DNA from: Candidatus Pelagibacterales bacterium
GTDB taxonomy: Bacteria; Pseudomonadota; Alphaproteobacteria; TMED109
Direction: 5' to 3'
NCBI GenBank assembly: GCA_002715505.1
Contig: PAZF01000017.1
Span: 81,630-145,629, forward strand
Length of the DNA stretch: 64,000 nt
The notes beneath the pieces were generated by a model. The model searched no databases, was not told the origin of the DNA, and was given only the letters and a program-made list of their open reading frames with translations. Below, one piece after another: positions 39,859-48,680 of the stretch; the first letter of the stretch is position 1, and every line of letters begins with the position of its first letter. The translations under genes and the position numbers were made by a program.

Positions 39859-41256
39859 ATGAAGTTTGTTAGTACTAGAAATAACAAAAAAATATTTGGT
39901 TTCAAAGACGTATCATTGCAAGGATTATCTAAAGATGGTGGTTTATATCTTCCTTTAGAATGGAATTTAGATAATTTTAAATATAGTAAAAAAGATATTA
40001 ACTTTGAAAATATATCTTACGAAGTAATTAAAAATTTTATAGGAAATGATCTAAGCCAAAATCAATTGAAAGAAATTATAAAATCTAGCTACAGTAATTT
40101 TTCTAACAAAGAAATTACTCCATTAAGAAAAATTGAATCTAATCATTGGCTATTAGAATTATTTCACGGGCCTACTTTAGCTTTTAAGGATGTTGCACTA
40201 CAATTTTTAGGAAATTTATTTAATTTTTTCTTACAACAAAATAATAATAACTTAAATATTATAGGTGCAACCTCTGGAGATACTGGGTCTGCTGCTATAG
40301 AAGCAGTAAAAAAAAATAAAAATATAAATATTTTCATATTACATCCTTTAAATAGAGTATCTAATTTTCAAAGAAGACAAATGACTACAGTAAAATCAAG
40401 TAATGTATTTAATATTGCTGTAAAAGGTACATTTGACGATTGTCAAGATATAGTAAAAAGGCTTTTTAAAGATAGAGATAGTAAAGGAAAAAAGTTTGCT
40501 TCTATTAATTCTATAAACTGGTCAAGAATAATGGCACAAGTTACTTATTATATTTTTGCTTACTCAAAACTTAACAGCATTTTTGAGAATAAAAAAATAG
40601 CTTTTTCTGTTCCTACAGGAAACTTTGGTGATGCATATGCAGGTTATATAGCTAAAAGTAAGTTTAACATTCCAATTAAAAAAATAATAGTCGCTACAAA
40701 TGAGAATGATATTTTGTATCGTTTTTTTAGAACTGGAGAGTATAAAAAAAGCTCAGTAAAAGCAACTAACTCTCCTTCTATGGATATTCAAGTAGCAAGT
40801 AATTTTGAAAGATTATTATATGATTTGCTTAGTCAGAATAGTAGTAAAGTCTCAGAAGCAATGACAGAATTCAATATCAATAATAATTTTTTTATAAAAC
40901 ATAAAGATAAAAATAAAATACTTAATTCCTTTACATCTTACAGTATATCTGAAAAAAGCACCTTAGAAGTAATTAAAAGTGTTTACAAAAAATATAAAAT
41001 TATTTTAGATCCACATACCGCTGTAGGATTCGCGGCATCTAACGAGTATTTAAAAAACAATAGACAGGATATCGTAATTTCACTGGCCACAGCGCATCCT
41101 GCAAAATTTTCAGAAGCTGTTTTGAATGCAATAAATAAATCCCCTGAATTACCTTCAGTATATAAAAATATTTTTGACTTAGAAGAAAAATTTAAGCTAA
41201 TAGATAATAATTATGAAAAAATCAAAGGCTACATATTTAAAAATTCATTAATTTAA
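39859..41256 (+). CDS. thrC: Threonine synthase
   Basis: PLP enzyme that converts O-phosphohomoserine to threonine. LFHGPTLAFKDVALQFLG contains the PLP lysine (about residue 110), ATSGDTGSAAIEAV and SVPTGNFGDAYAGY bind the cofactor phosphate and substrate. Length is 465 residues, the long form. Two bases after ctaA and 8 bp before rimJ; thrC near the cox/surf1 genes is common in Alphaproteobacteria. Confidence 0.96.
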   Translation: MKFVSTRNNKKIFGFKDVSLQGLSKDGGLYLPLEWNLDNFKYSKKDINFENISYEVIKNFIGNDLSQNQLKEIIKSSYSNFSNKEITPLRKIESNHWLLELFHGPTLAFKDVALQFLGNLFNFFLQQNNNNLNIIGATSGDTGSAAIEAVKKNKNINIFILHPLNRVSNFQRRQMTTVKSSNVFNIAVKGTFDDCQDIVKRLFKDRDSKGKKFASINSINWSRIMAQVTYYIFAYSKLNSIFENKKIAFSVPTGNFGDAYAGYIAKSKFNIPIKKIIVATNENDILYRFFRTGEYKKSSVKATNSPSMDIQVASNFERLLYDLLSQNSSKVSEAMTEFNINNNFFIKHKDKNKILNSFTSYSISEKSTLEVIKSVYKKYKIILDPHTAVGFAASNEYLKNNRQDIVISLATAHPAKFSEAVLNAINKSPELPSVYKNIFDLEEKFKLIDNNYEKIKGYIFKNSLI

Positions 41257-41264
41257 GGTTCATA

Positions 41265-41879
41265 ATGAAGAAACTAGTAATTGCATTACAATCTCTTTTT
41301 TCTAGAAAAAGATTAATGGGAAAAAGAGTTTTTCTTAGGCCTCCTAAGAGGCGAGATGCTATAAAGTGGCAAAAACTAAGGCTGTCTTCAAAAAGCTTTT
41401 TATCTCCTTGGGAGCCTAAATGGGATGCAAGCTCCTGTTCCAGAAGATCTTTTATGAGGTATTTAAAAAATTCAAGTTATTTAGCAAATATTGATAGGTC
41501 TTATTCTTTTCTAATTTTTAAGGAAGACGATAAAGAATTAATAGGAGGTATAAACGTTTTTAATGTTAGAAGGGGAGTTTCTCAAAGCTCATCTATAGGG
41601 TACTGGGTAGGAAAACGACATTCTAGAAAAGGGTATATGTATGAAGCTTTGAAAATACTTTTACCGTCTTTGTTTATAGATCTTAGACTTCATAGAATAG
41701 AGGCAGCAGTATTAAAGCATAACAAACCTAGCAGAAAATTATTAGAAAAAGTAGGGTTTACAGAGGAAGGTATTTGCAGGTCTTATTTAAAAATAGATGG
41801 AAAATGGCAAGACCATGTAATGTATAGCTTAATAAAAAAAGAGTATGAAGAAAACTCAGGCCGAACCCGAGTAATTTGA
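41265..41879 (+). CDS. rimJ: GNAT family N-acetyltransferase, RimJ/RimL type
   Basis: Acetyl-CoA dependent N-terminal acetyltransferase family; 204 residues. FLRPPKRRDAIKW begins the fold, IGYWVGKRHSRKGYMYEAL is the acetyl-CoA binding motif A, and HRIEAAVLKHNKPSRKLLEK plus VGFTEEGICRSYLKIDGKW are characteristic of RimJ. The natural substrate, possibly ribosomal protein S5, is inferred from the family only. AAGG precedes the ATG. Its last 24 nt overlap algH on the other strand. Confidence 0.88.
   Translation: MKKLVIALQSLFSRKRLMGKRVFLRPPKRRDAIKWQKLRLSSKSFLSPWEPKWDASSCSRRSFMRYLKNSSYLANIDRSYSFLIFKEDDKELIGGINVFNVRRGVSQSSSIGYWVGKRHSRKGYMYEALKILLPSLFIDLRLHRIEAAVLKHNKPSRKLLEKVGFTEEGICRSYLKIDGKWQDHVMYSLIKKEYEENSGRTRVI
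41847..41872 (-). terminator. Rho-independent terminator of algH inside overlapping gene ends
   Basis: On the minus strand a 7-bp stem (ACTCGGG with CCTGAGT, one G-U pair) closes a TTCGG loop at 41854-41872 and runs into TTTTCTTC. It is far more GC-rich than its surroundings. The algH stop codon lies in the 3' arm. On the plus strand the G-U pair becomes an A-C mismatch and no T-run follows, so it should work mainly for algH. Confidence 0.65.
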
Positions 41880-42455
41880 AAATTTAAAGTGCTGTAAATG
41901 TTGTTCTTCTATTCCAATACTTTTTAAGGCATTTTTCCATTTTAGCCTATAATTTTTAGAAAAAAGTATTTTTTTATTCATATTTGCTACTAACCAAGAA
42001 TTCTGTTTTAACTCTTCTGCTAACTGATTGCTATACCATCCAGCATACCCTATTACTACAATAAACTTAGAAGGACCATTCCCTGTAGATAAATCATTTA
42101 AAATTCTTGAATTACTTGATAAAACTAGATTATTCTTTAAGAAAGTCTTTTCTTCTGGTGTTTCATAATCATTGGTATGCAGTATAAAACCCTTATTAAA
42201 TTCTACAGGTCCCCCATAATGTATAGGATATTCACTATTTGTTGGTTTTTTTATTTTGGAAAAGTTATTGAAAAAACTTTCTAAATCTAAATTTAGTGCT
42301 GGTTTATTTACTATAATTCCCATCGATCCTTCAGTATCATCTGAAATCATATAAATTAAAGCTTCAGAAAATCTAGAATCAAGCATATTTGGTGAGGCAA
42401 TTAAAAACTTTCCTTCCAGAGAAAAATAATTATTATTTTTATTTTTACTTATCAT
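41856..42455 (-). CDS. algH: YqgE/AlgH family protein (UPF0301)
   Basis: Widespread protein of about 190 residues with unclear biochemical role; linked to alginate regulation in Pseudomonas. LEGKFLIASPNMLDSRFSEA, MGIIVNKPA, YPIHYGGPVEF and VVIGYAGWYSNQLAEEL are the family signatures. Length is 199 residues. It lies divergent to a DsbD-like gene across only 28 bp, a pairing seen in other Alphaproteobacteria, and ends in a clear terminator that overlaps the rimJ 3' end. Confidence 0.93.
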   Translation of the reverse strand: MISKNKNNNYFSLEGKFLIASPNMLDSRFSEALIYMISDDTEGSMGIIVNKPALNLDLESFFNNFSKIKKPTNSEYPIHYGGPVEFNKGFILHTNDYETPEEKTFLKNNLVLSSNSRILNDLSTGNGPSKFIVVIGYAGWYSNQLAEELKQNSWLVANMNKKILFSKNYRLKWKNALKSIGIEEQHLQHFKFSNYSGSA

Positions 42456-42470
42456 TTCACTATATTAAAT

Positions 42471-42476
42471 TATAAT
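42471..42476 (+). promoter_or_regulatory. Possible -10 box for a leaderless DsbD-like mRNA
   Basis: TATAAT at 42471-42476 would place the transcription start at about 42483, next to the ATG at 42484. The gene has no Shine-Dalgarno, and only 28 bp separate it from the divergent algH start, so a leaderless mRNA is plausible. No good -35 box was seen, and AT-rich sequence makes TATAAT common by chance. Confidence 0.3.
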
Positions 42477-42483
42477 TATAATA

Positions 42484-44394
42484 ATGGAACTTAAATTTTT
42501 TTTAACATTTTTTTGCTTTTTTTTCTATTCAACATTATTTGGATTAGAGTCAAAAATAGACATTTTTGAAGAAACAAAAGTCAATATATTATTAGGAGAA
42601 AAAAAAGGCAACTCACTAGATATTGGTTTAAATTTTTCTATAGAAAAAGATTGGAAAATATATTGGATTTATCCTGGTGATGCAGGATCTGCTCCAATAC
42701 TAACAGTCCTTGATAGCAAAAAATATGATAGTATTACACCAAGTTGGCCATTCCCTGAAGAAGAGTATGATCAAACTACTGGGCTTATTTCTAGAATTTA
42801 TAAAAATAATATAATAATTCCTTACAAGATTTTTTTAAAAAAAAATTATGAAAATATAGATGAATTAAGATTTAAATTAGAATATCAAATTTGTAAGGAT
42901 ATATGTATTCCTGTTACAGCAAACTTTATATTAAAAATTCCAAAAGATAACTATAAAAATCAAATAAATATTAAAAAAATAGATAAGTATAAAAAAACTG
43001 TTCCTAAGAGCTTATTATCTAATAGTCAAATTAATTTTTCTGCTAGAAAAATAGAAAGTAATAAAATTCTTCTAAAACTATCAAATATGTCATTCTCTGA
43101 TAAAAAAGAATATATTTTAAAATCAATACTTATTGATAAGGAGTTTCCAGAACTAAGAACCAAATATATTGCTCAAAAAAAAAATGGTTTCGACGTACTA
43201 TTTGAAAGTGAAGAAGAAATATTTTTAACTGATAATAGTTCAATAGTTTTTATAAAACTAAATGACGATGTTTTTTTTCATAAATTAAATATATCTGAAT
43301 TAAAAAATGAAACTAGTCAAAGCAAATATGAATTATTAATTATTTTTATAACTGCTTTTTTTGCAGGATTTATTTTAAACTTTATGCCTTGCGTGCTTCC
43401 AGTTTTAGGAATAAAAATTAATAACCTTTTAAAACAAACTGAGAATAGAAATAATTTTTATGTGAAACTTTCTTCATTTTATTTAAGTCTAGGTATTTTA
43501 TCAACATTTATAGTTTTCTCTTTAGTTTCTATCTTTTTAAGATCTATAGGAATAAGTTTGGGATGGGGAATTCAATTTCAAAGCCCGATATTTCTAATTT
43601 TTTTATTATCTTTATTACTAATTTTTACTGCTATTGCTTTTGATTTAATTAAAATTAGCTATCTACAAAAATATTTTAGCAATAACCTTTTAAATAGGCT
43701 TGTTAGAAAAAATAATTTATTTATTAGCAATTACACAACAGGAATATTAAGCACATTATTGGCTACGCCATGTACTGCTCCTATGGTTGGATCAGCTATA
43801 TCTTATGCCTTATCCCAGAATTATTTATTATCTATACCTATTTTTATGCTAATGGGACTTGGAAAAGCTTTGCCATACCTTTTATTTATAATAAAACCAA
43901 ATATTTTATGGTATCTACCTAAACCAGGTATTTGGATGAAATATATAAAATTTTTAATAGGTTTATTGCTTTTCGTATCTATCCTTTGGTTAGGAAAGTT
44001 GTTAGTAAATCATTATATTTATTCAGATGAGAATTACAAAGTACAGAATACATATAATATGTGGGAAGAGTTTGATAAAGATAAATTATTATTTTACATA
44101 AAAAATAATGAAAAAGTGTTACTAGATATTACAGCAGAGTGGTGCATTAACTGTAAAATAAATAAAAAGTTTGTTTTAGAAGATAAAGGAATTCAAAAGT
44201 ATTTGAAAGATAATAATATAAAGTTAATGAGAGCAGACTGGACATTTCCTGACAAAAATATTTTAGATTTTTTAAAAGAATATAATAGATATGGCATACC
44301 ATTTAATATATTTTTTTCAGAATCTTATCCTGATGGTTTTATATTTAGTGAAATTTTAAGAAAATCAAGCTTTCTAAAAATTTTAGAAAATTAG
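42484..44394 (+). CDS. DsbD/ScsB-like thiol:disulfide interchange protein
   Basis: Carries reducing power from cytoplasmic thioredoxin to the periplasm. A signal peptide (about residues 1-20), an N-terminal periplasmic beta domain (about 25-270, with CKDICIP), a membrane domain of about eight helices with paired Cys in NFMPCVLPVLG and ATPCTAPMVGSA, and a C-terminal thioredoxin domain with AEWCINCKINKKF (about residue 555). Length is 636 residues. The closest named family is ScsB/DsbD; likely clients are cytochrome c maturation or DsbA-like proteins. Its 3' end abuts rnhA by a 4-nt convergent overlap. Confidence 0.9.
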   Translation: MELKFFLTFFCFFFYSTLFGLESKIDIFEETKVNILLGEKKGNSLDIGLNFSIEKDWKIYWIYPGDAGSAPILTVLDSKKYDSITPSWPFPEEEYDQTTGLISRIYKNNIIIPYKIFLKKNYENIDELRFKLEYQICKDICIPVTANFILKIPKDNYKNQINIKKIDKYKKTVPKSLLSNSQINFSARKIESNKILLKLSNMSFSDKKEYILKSILIDKEFPELRTKYIAQKKNGFDVLFESEEEIFLTDNSSIVFIKLNDDVFFHKLNISELKNETSQSKYELLIIFITAFFAGFILNFMPCVLPVLGIKINNLLKQTENRNNFYVKLSSFYLSLGILSTFIVFSLVSIFLRSIGISLGWGIQFQSPIFLIFLLSLLLIFTAIAFDLIKISYLQKYFSNNLLNRLVRKNNLFISNYTTGILSTLLATPCTAPMVGSAISYALSQNYLLSIPIFMLMGLGKALPYLLFIIKPNILWYLPKPGIWMKYIKFLIGLLLFVSILWLGKLLVNHYIYSDENYKVQNTYNMWEEFDKDKLLFYIKNNEKVLLDITAEWCINCKINKKFVLEDKGIQKYLKDNNIKLMRADWTFPDKNILDFLKEYNRYGIPFNIFFSESYPDGFIFSEILRKSSFLKILEN

Positions 44395-44849
44395 TTAACT
44401 TTATAATTTAATTCTATAGCCTTATTAGCCAAAAAATCTGCTCTTTCGTTTCCCGGATTTCCATTATGTGCCTTAACCCAGTTCCAATTTATGGTATGAT
44501 AATTATTTAAATGATCTAGCTTTTTCCATAAGTCTGAATTTTTTACGGTTTTTTTTTGTTTATTTTTCCAATTATTATCTTTCCATGCTTTTATCCAGAT
44601 TGTAATACCTTGTTTTAAATAATTGCTATCAGTAAATAAGTGTATTTTTTTACATTCTTGGAAGTACTCTAAAGCTTTTATGGCAGCAGTCAATTCCATA
44701 CGATTATTGGTTGTAATTTTATCGTAACCAAAGAGTTCTTTTTTTAAATTACTTTCTGAAATTATGTAAGCACCCCAGCCGCCTGGCCCTGGATTTCCCT
44801 TACATGCACCATCGGTATATATTATAGTTACTTTATTTTCTTCTTGCAT
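44391..44849 (-). CDS. rnhA: Ribonuclease HI
   Basis: Degrades RNA in RNA-DNA hybrids. YTDGACKGNPGPGGWGAYI (first catalytic Asp), NNRMELTAAIKALE (Glu), LFTDSNYLKQGI (Asp) and KAHNGNPGNERADFLA (His and Asp) are all intact. Length is 152 residues, typical. Standing alone on the minus strand between the DsbD-like gene and a lipoprotein gene. Confidence 0.97.
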   Translation of the reverse strand: MQEENKVTIIYTDGACKGNPGPGGWGAYIISESNLKKELFGYDKITTNNRMELTAAIKALEYFQECKKIHLFTDSNYLKQGITIWIKAWKDNNWKNKQKKTVKNSDLWKKLDHLNNYHTINWNWVKAHNGNPGNERADFLANKAIELNYKVN

Positions 44850-44850
44850 A

Positions 44851-44879
44851 TTGCTAATCTTATTTACTGTATTTATAAT
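44851..44879 (+). promoter_or_regulatory. Probable promoter of the lipoprotein gene
   Basis: TTGCTA at 44851-44856 and TATAAT at 44874-44879 are separated by 17 bp. Transcription would start near 44886 and leave a leader of about 28 nt carrying AAGGAA before the GTG start at 44914. This is the best-formed sigma-70-like promoter I could read in the window. Confidence 0.5.
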
Positions 44880-44913
44880 AAACCATATAAAAAAAAATTA
44901 AAGGAAACAGTAA

Positions 44914-45432
44914 GTGAAATTATATCATTATATAGGATTGGTCTTAATTCTATTCTTAATTAATTCTTGTTCTATTTTTAATACCCCTAAGCATTCAATT
45001 AAAAAAGAAAATCAAATTAAAAAGAATGTAGTAAGTGCTACAAAATGTCCAAATTATTATATACCAAATGATACTAGATATTTAAAAGACAAAAATAATG
45101 AAAAGTTAATAAAAATTTTTAGTATTAAGTTAAAATGTAATTTAGTGAAAGATGAACAGAAAACCTCAAGTAATAAGGTAATTATAAAACATACAATTTA
45201 TTTCCAAATTTTAACTAATAAACTAAAATTAGATCCTTCTAACACCAAAATATTTGTAGGTTTAGTAGATGAGGAGAAAAATAAAGTTAAAATTAAAATT
45301 TTATCAAAAGTGCTCCCTGCGCCAGTTATTAAAGTAAATGAAAAAATTTTTTTTAAAAACTCTAAGAGTTTTAGAATTAACTTAGACCAAAAAAGTAATA
45401 GATTAGTTTTTTATTATGGATTTCAAAATTAA
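44914..45432 (+). CDS. Predicted lipoprotein of unknown function
   Basis: A 172-residue product with signal peptide and lipobox LINSC (Cys about residue 19). The mature part is lysine-rich with two further cysteines (KCPNYYIPNDTRYL and IKLKCNL) and mostly beta-type segments. I do not recognise a named domain; the CP..DT..L pattern faintly recalls short lipoproteins seen in other Alphaproteobacteria. The GTG start has AAGGAA upstream. It has its own likely promoter and is followed after 21 bp by dadA on the same strand. Confidence 0.75.
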   Translation: MKLYHYIGLVLILFLINSCSIFNTPKHSIKKENQIKKNVVSATKCPNYYIPNDTRYLKDKNNEKLIKIFSIKLKCNLVKDEQKTSSNKVIIKHTIYFQILTNKLKLDPSNTKIFVGLVDEEKNKVKIKILSKVLPAPVIKVNEKIFFKNSKSFRINLDQKSNRLVFYYGFQN

Positions 45433-45453
45433 TTCTAATATTATATTTTATAT

Positions 45454-46617
45454 ATGAAAGTAGCAATTATAGGAGCAGGAATTACAGGAGTTACCACTGC
45501 ATACTTCCTATCAGAAAAAAAAGTTGATGTGACTTTAATAGAAGGTAGAAGGTATCCGGCCATGGCAACAAGCTACGCTAATGGTGGACAATTATCAGCG
45601 AGTAATTCTGAAGCATGGAATAGCTGGCATAATGTAAAGACTGGTCTTAAATCTATGATAAATAGAGAACATTCCTCCTTAATTATTAATCCTTTTCCTA
45701 CAATTACTAAGCTGTCTTGGTTATGTAAGTTTATTTACAACATCAAGAATAATGAAAAAATAACTCATGAAATATGCAGGATGGCCATAAAAAGTATTAG
45801 CTTATATGAGCATATTGCTAAAAAAGAGGCTTTGGAATTTGATAAATTAGATAAAGGAATAATACATTTATATGCTAATAAAAAACATACTCAAAATGCA
45901 GAATATGTTAATAATATATACAGAAAAGCTGGTTTAAATAGATTTAGAATCACACATGAAGAGCTATACAAAATTGAACCATCATTAAAAAATAAAAAAT
46001 TAGATAGTATTTTTTATACTCCTTCTGATAAAACAGGAGATATTCATAAGTTTTGTATAGGTTTGACTAATAAACTTATAAAAAATAAAAAAATTAAAAT
46101 CTTAAGTTGTAATGTAGATGATATAAAAGAATATACTGATAATTTCGACTTTGTAATAGTATGCGCGGGAGTATACTCTCCATACTTAGCAAAATCAATA
46201 GGAGAGAAGCTACCCATATATCCAGTAAAGGGATATTCAATTACAATAAATAATCCTGGAAGGAATGCACCAACTGTAAGTCTTCTAGATGACTTTAATA
46301 AAATAGTAACTTCTAGACTAGGTAGAAATAGATTGCGGGTGGCAGGTTTTGCAGAGTTTAATGGCTATAATCTCGATATAATACAAAATAGAGTTAGGCC
46401 TTTAATAAAATGGTGTATGGACATGTTTCCAGAAATTAATACTAAAGATATTAAGCCTTGGGCTGGCTTAAGACCTATGACACCCAACATGCTTCCTATA
46501 GTTAGACAGAGCAAGGCTAACGCCAAGGTTTGGTATAATACAGGACATGGTCATTTGGGATGGACTTTAAGCGCATATACTGGAAAGCTGCTAGCAGAAA
46601 AAATATTATTCGATTAA
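45454..46617 (+). CDS. dadA: D-amino acid dehydrogenase small subunit family (DadA)
   Basis: FAD-dependent amine oxidoreductase that deaminates D-amino acids, passing electrons to quinone. The N-terminal FAD motif is VAIIGAGITGVTTAYFL, followed by ATSYANGGQLSASNSEAWN, which is characteristic of DadA, and the C-terminal KPWAGLRPMTPNMLPIV and GHGHLGWTLSAYTGK. Length is 387 residues, slightly shorter than the 410-430 usual. No alanine racemase gene is nearby. The substrate range is inferred from the family. Convergent with atpF, overlapping by 4 nt. Confidence 0.92.
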   Translation: MKVAIIGAGITGVTTAYFLSEKKVDVTLIEGRRYPAMATSYANGGQLSASNSEAWNSWHNVKTGLKSMINREHSSLIINPFPTITKLSWLCKFIYNIKNNEKITHEICRMAIKSISLYEHIAKKEALEFDKLDKGIIHLYANKKHTQNAEYVNNIYRKAGLNRFRITHEELYKIEPSLKNKKLDSIFYTPSDKTGDIHKFCIGLTNKLIKNKKIKILSCNVDDIKEYTDNFDFVIVCAGVYSPYLAKSIGEKLPIYPVKGYSITINNPGRNAPTVSLLDDFNKIVTSRLGRNRLRVAGFAEFNGYNLDIIQNRVRPLIKWCMDMFPEINTKDIKPWAGLRPMTPNMLPIVRQSKANAKVWYNTGHGHLGWTLSAYTGKLLAEKILFD

Positions 46618-47105
46618 TTTAATATTTTTTTAGTTTGATCTACAGAGTCTTGCATAATACTAATTTGATTTTTTTCTGAAAGCTTATTTTTAATAATATC
46701 TTCAGCTACCAATGTGGCTTTATCTACTATTTCTTTTTTTATTTCTTCTTGTGCTTGATGCTTAATAAGCTGTATTTTTTCTAAAGCCTCTTTTTCCAAA
46801 ATTTTAATTTGAGATTCAATTTTATTTTTATTTTCTAAAAGAATTTCATAAGATTTATTTTTGCTATCGTCTATTATTTCTTTTATGACCAAATCTAGAT
46901 CCTGGATTTTCTTTGACTCAGAGGCAAGTAAGTCCTTAGCATCCTGGTGTAGTTTGGAAGCTTCATTAATTTCATTTTTAATTTCAAGAATCTTATTGTC
47001 TAAGAAACTAGAAAACTGTCTCCAAATAAGTTTTCCAAAAAAAACAAAGAAAAGTATGAAAGATATTGTCACCCAAATTTGAGGATCTAAAAAATTTAAA
47101 CTCAT
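46614..47105 (-). CDS. atpF: ATP synthase F0 subunit b
   Basis: Peripheral stalk subunit; 163 residues with one N-terminal membrane helix (about 9-26, WVTISFILFFVFFGKLIW) and a long charged coiled coil. The last gene of the F0 operon, one base after the b' gene. Two distinct b-type subunits are standard in photosynthetic bacteria and Alphaproteobacteria, where they form a heterodimer. Confidence 0.93.
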   Translation of the reverse strand: MSLNFLDPQIWVTISFILFFVFFGKLIWRQFSSFLDNKILEIKNEINEASKLHQDAKDLLASESKKIQDLDLVIKEIIDDSKNKSYEILLENKNKIESQIKILEKEALEKIQLIKHQAQEEIKKEIVDKATLVAEDIIKNKLSEKNQISIMQDSVDQTKKILN

Positions 47106-47678
47106 TTATTTTCCATCCATGGAAGCTTTTTGTTTATAAATATTTTCAATATCACTTTTACTCAGACTTTTTCCAAGTATTTTTTTTATCAATAATAAGG
47201 ATACTTCCTTAGAAATATCTGATATTTCATTTGATAAACTATTTTTATATTCTAAAGTTTCTTTTTCTGCATCAAAAATTTTTTTAGAAATTTTTTTCTT
47301 TACATTATTTAGCTGAGACGTAAATTCATCATTAGCTTTTTCAATTGCATTCTTTATAGTATCGTTTGATCTATTTTTTGATTTAGTAATTTTTTCATCA
47401 TATTCTTTACTAATTTTTTCAATTTGTGTTTTTATTAATTCTGCGCGCTCTAAATCATTAGAAATTTTATTTTTTCTAAGTCTTAAATTTGATCTAATTC
47501 TAGGAAGAATTAAAAAATTAATTATAAGATATAATATAACAAATGTAATAATTAACCAAAATAACTGAGAAGGGAATGTCTCAATATTAAATTGAGGCAT
47601 ACCTTCTGCAGCATAAATATTTTTTTTAAAGAATATTATTATTGATAGGAAAACTCCTACCTTAGTAAAAGAAAACAT
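47106..47678 (-). CDS. atpX: ATP synthase F0 subunit b'
   Basis: Second peripheral stalk subunit; 190 residues. The segment GMPQFNIETFPSQLFWLIIT at about residues 27-46 is the typical b' opening, followed by the membrane helix and coiled coil. The first ~25 residues are an extra hydrophobic segment ending in AAEG that may be a cleaved signal peptide, seen in other alphaproteobacterial b' proteins. It lies between atpE and atpF, 2 bp from atpE. Confidence 0.93.
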   Translation of the reverse strand: MFSFTKVGVFLSIIIFFKKNIYAAEGMPQFNIETFPSQLFWLIITFVILYLIINFLILPRIRSNLRLRKNKISNDLERAELIKTQIEKISKEYDEKITKSKNRSNDTIKNAIEKANDEFTSQLNNVKKKISKKIFDAEKETLEYKNSLSNEISDISKEVSLLLIKKILGKSLSKSDIENIYKQKASMDGK

Positions 47679-47680
47679 CC

Positions 47681-47908
47681 CTAGAATGCAAAAAGTATCA
47701 AAAATGCTATTAATAAAGCAAATAAGGCAATAGCTTCTGTTAATGCAAATCCTAGTAGTACATTTCCAAATACTTTTGGGGCTGCTGAGGGATTCCTAAT
47801 TGCTGCGGAAACATAGCTGGCAAAAATATTACCGATTCCTATCCCTGCACCAGCTAACGCTATTGTTGCCAATCCTGCTCCTATTAATTTTGCTGCTTCT
47901 ACTTCCAT
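47681..47908 (-). CDS. atpE: ATP synthase F0 subunit c
   Basis: Ring proteolipid; 75 residues, two helices. [20 protein letters not shown] spans helix 1 and the polar loop, and [17 protein letters not shown] carries the essential Glu (about residue 58). The Na+-coordinating residues of sodium-type rings are not evident, so proton coupling is inferred. AAAGGA lies before the ATG. Confidence 0.98.
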   Translation of the reverse strand: MEVEAAKLIGAGLATIALAGAGIGIGNIFASYVSAAIRNPSAAPKVFGNVLLGFALTEAIALFALLIAFLILFAF

Positions 47909-47929
47909 TTTATATCCTTTCTAAAATAA

Positions 47930-48667
47930 TTAATGATGTAAGTGTAATGCATCGTTTAAATATAAACAACACAATATGGTAAAAACATATGCTTGTAATA
48001 CTGCGATCATAATTTCAAAACCAGTTAATATTATTACCAGAGATAATGGGGCCCATCCACCTAAAAAGCCGAGCAAAACAATAAAAGAAGCAAAAACTTT
48101 TAGCATTGTATGTCCTGCCATCATATTTGCAAATAATCTCAAGCTTAAGCTTATTGGACGAACAAAATATGAAATAATTTCGATAGGTATTAGTATAGGA
48201 AGAAGTGCATATGGTACTCCACTTGGAACAAAGAATTTTAAGAAACTTATTCCATGTTTTATTAAACCAATGAATGTTACCGCAATGAATATAAATCCAG
48301 CAAGTCCAAAGGTAACTATTATGTGACTAGTGTAAGTAAAGTTATACGGAACCATACCTAGAACATTACCAAAGAGAATAAATAAAAATAGTGTAAATAT
48401 AAAAGGGAAAAAAACTTTTCCACCACTGCCTACATTATCTCGTACCATATTAGCAATAAAATCATAAGACATTTCAACTAAAACTTGCAATCTCCCAGGA
48501 GTATTTGAATTTTTTTTGGAACCTAAATAAAAAATCACTGACGCTATAAAAATTGATATAACCATAGATAATGCCGAATTTGTAAACGAGATATCAAAAC
48601 CTTCAAAACTTATGTCATAAAAGCTAGAAATTTCAAATTGATGAAGAGGTCCTTTATTTGCTGCCAT
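47930..48667 (-). CDS. atpB: ATP synthase F0 subunit a
   Basis: Stator channel subunit; 245 residues, five to six helices. PISLSLRLFANMMAGHTML contains the essential Arg facing the c-ring, and IAVLQAYVFTILCCLYLNDA is the conserved last helix. The N-terminal HQFEIS and the GSKKNSNTPGRLQ loop are typical of alphaproteobacterial proteins. Between atpI and atpE. Confidence 0.98.
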   Translation of the reverse strand: MAANKGPLHQFEISSFYDISFEGFDISFTNSALSMVISIFIASVIFYLGSKKNSNTPGRLQVLVEMSYDFIANMVRDNVGSGGKVFFPFIFTLFLFILFGNVLGMVPYNFTYTSHIIVTFGLAGFIFIAVTFIGLIKHGISFLKFFVPSGVPYALLPILIPIEIISYFVRPISLSLRLFANMMAGHTMLKVFASFIVLLGFLGGWAPLSLVIILTGFEIMIAVLQAYVFTILCCLYLNDALHLHH

Positions 48668-48680
48668 AATATTCTATTTT

